Assembly: GCA_009785775.1 (NCBI GenBank)
Contig: WQVR01000044.1
Coordinates: forward strand, 1 to 6,996
DNA length: 6,996 nt
Source: Candidatus Proendomicrobium guianensium
GTDB lineage: Bacteria > Elusimicrobiota > Endomicrobiia > Endomicrobiales > Endomicrobiaceae
Reading direction: 5' to 3'
Made by a program: the position numbers and the translations under genes. Below are positions 6,352-6,996 of the stretch, one piece after another (the stretch's first letter is position 1; each line of letters begins with the position of its first letter). The notes below the pieces were generated by a model, which saw nothing but the letters and a program-made list of their open reading frames with translations, made no database searches and was not told where the DNA came from.

Positions 6352-6996
6352 TTATCGCCAAGGGTAAAACCAATGGTCTACTATATCATCTTGCCTTGCA
6401 AACAAAGGCATATTGGTTTTCATGTTAAACCTAAAAAACACGTCGCCATAACCGCCTCTAAAGCGCGCGGCAACACCTAAGTTAAAGCAGTGTAAGTCTC
6501 TGTAAATTCTTACCTCTTGGTCATTGGTAGACATAAAGCTGGTACTTAAAGACTGCCTAAACCTTACAAGGTAGTCAACCCGCCATTTAGGGGTAAGCCA
6601 CATACCTACGCCTGTAACAAAATTTATTTCGCCGGGCAAAAAGTCTTGATAAAAAACGCCAAGGTTTAAATAAGCCCTTTCAAGATTTCCTATTCTTGAG
6701 TCCATTTGAAAACTACTGAATTTATTAGGGTTTAAAGACTGCACATATCTTAAATACAGTGAAAATCTGGAGCTTGGCACCGCCATAACTTCCGTTACCA
6801 AAGGCTGCCAGGGACGGCTACTGTTAGTAAAGTCATAAGCTACAAAATTGCGCACAGACATATTTGCAAGGTTAAAAAACGACATATAGTTATCAAATAA
6901 AATTCTGCTTGTTTCAGTACCGCCGGTATCTGCTAAGGCAAAGCTGTTTCGAGCCGTTCTAAAGCGGACAAGATAATTTACGTTCCAGTCCATCCA
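6352..6996 (-). CDS. Outer-membrane beta-barrel protein, probably LptD-like C-terminus (5' partial)
   Basis: The frame is open to the last base of the window (a Trp codon precedes the first visible Met at 6993), so this is the C-terminal 214 residues of a longer protein. It shows the alternating polar/aromatic pattern of outer-membrane beta strands. One strand motif occurs twice: WNVNYLVRFR near residue 3 and WRVDYLVRFR near residue 137, numbered from that Met. Near the end, an RIYRDLHCF segment (162-170) followed by two strands resembles the conserved RDLHCW region of LptD, which inserts lipopolysaccharide into the outer leaflet. The barrel call is fairly firm; the LptD assignment is tentative, because the N-terminal OstA domain that would decide it is outside the window. 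The end is unusual in carrying a WFYPWR tail after the last strand. It is transcribed towards pta, 228 bases away, and pta has its own promoter. Confidence 0.6.
   Translation of the reverse strand, partial: WMDWNVNYLVRFRTARNSFALADTGGTETSRILFDNYMSFFNLANMSVRNFVAYDFTNSSRPWQPLVTEVMAVPSSRFSLYLRYVQSLNPNKFSSFQMDSRIGNLERAYLNLGVFYQDFLPGEINFVTGVGMWLTPKWRVDYLVRFRQSLSTSFMSTNDQEVRIYRDLHCFNLGVAARFRGGYGDVFFRFNMKTNMPLFARQDDIVDHWFYPWR

Noticed and set aside
6259..6480. Plus-strand 73-codon frame with a hydrophobic N-terminus that could pass for a small membrane protein.
   Set aside because: More than half lies antisense to the beta-barrel gene, there is no clear ribosome site, and the composition is not protein-like after residue 25.

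Overview
The window looks like a piece of a moderately AT-rich (by eye, around 40% GC) chromosome from a diderm bacterium. A probable outer-membrane beta-barrel gene of the LptD type points to an outer membrane. The gene mix would fit a deep-branching gut-type lineage such as Elusimicrobiota, but I cannot prove the phylum from this sequence and hold that only loosely. There are no tRNA, rRNA, CRISPR, insertion-sequence or phage genes.

Region 1 (1-5047, + strand) is a tightly packed run of five genes that starts before the window. In order they are: the C-terminal part of a membrane-anchored family 2 glycosyltransferase; an orphan HprK-like P-loop kinase; an exported protein that I read as two tandem SpoVG-like domains behind a signal peptide; and two adjacent membrane-bound GGDEF diguanylate cyclases with the same layout (four membrane segments, linker, GAF-like sensor, GGEEF). 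All four junctions overlap (28, 4, 23 and 4 bases; the second depends on a TTG start). The run therefore behaves as one translationally coupled operon. It ends at a strong hairpin at 5059-5104, whose flanking A and T runs make it a terminator on both strands.

Region 2 (5122-6123, - strand) is a complete phosphate acetyltransferase gene (pta), convergent with the operon. A near-consensus sigma-70 promoter (TTGACC, 17 bases, TATAAT) sits so close to its ATG that the transcript is predicted to be leaderless.

Region 3 (6124-6351) is a 228-base intergenic stretch. Apart from the pta promoter it holds a nested set of inverted repeats (6157-6246) of unknown role. I see nothing convincing in 6247-6351.

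Region 4 (6352-6996, - strand) is the C-terminal part of an outer-membrane beta-barrel protein, probably LptD-like, whose start lies beyond the window.

As a working idea (inference only), the five-gene run links envelope polysaccharide synthesis (glycosyltransferase) with a serine-kinase-like protein, an exported SpoVG-derived protein and two c-di-GMP synthases. That would make it an envelope or surface-polysaccharide module under second-messenger control. The most unusual element is the exported, duplicated SpoVG-like protein, since SpoVG is otherwise known as a small cytoplasmic nucleic-acid-binding regulator.
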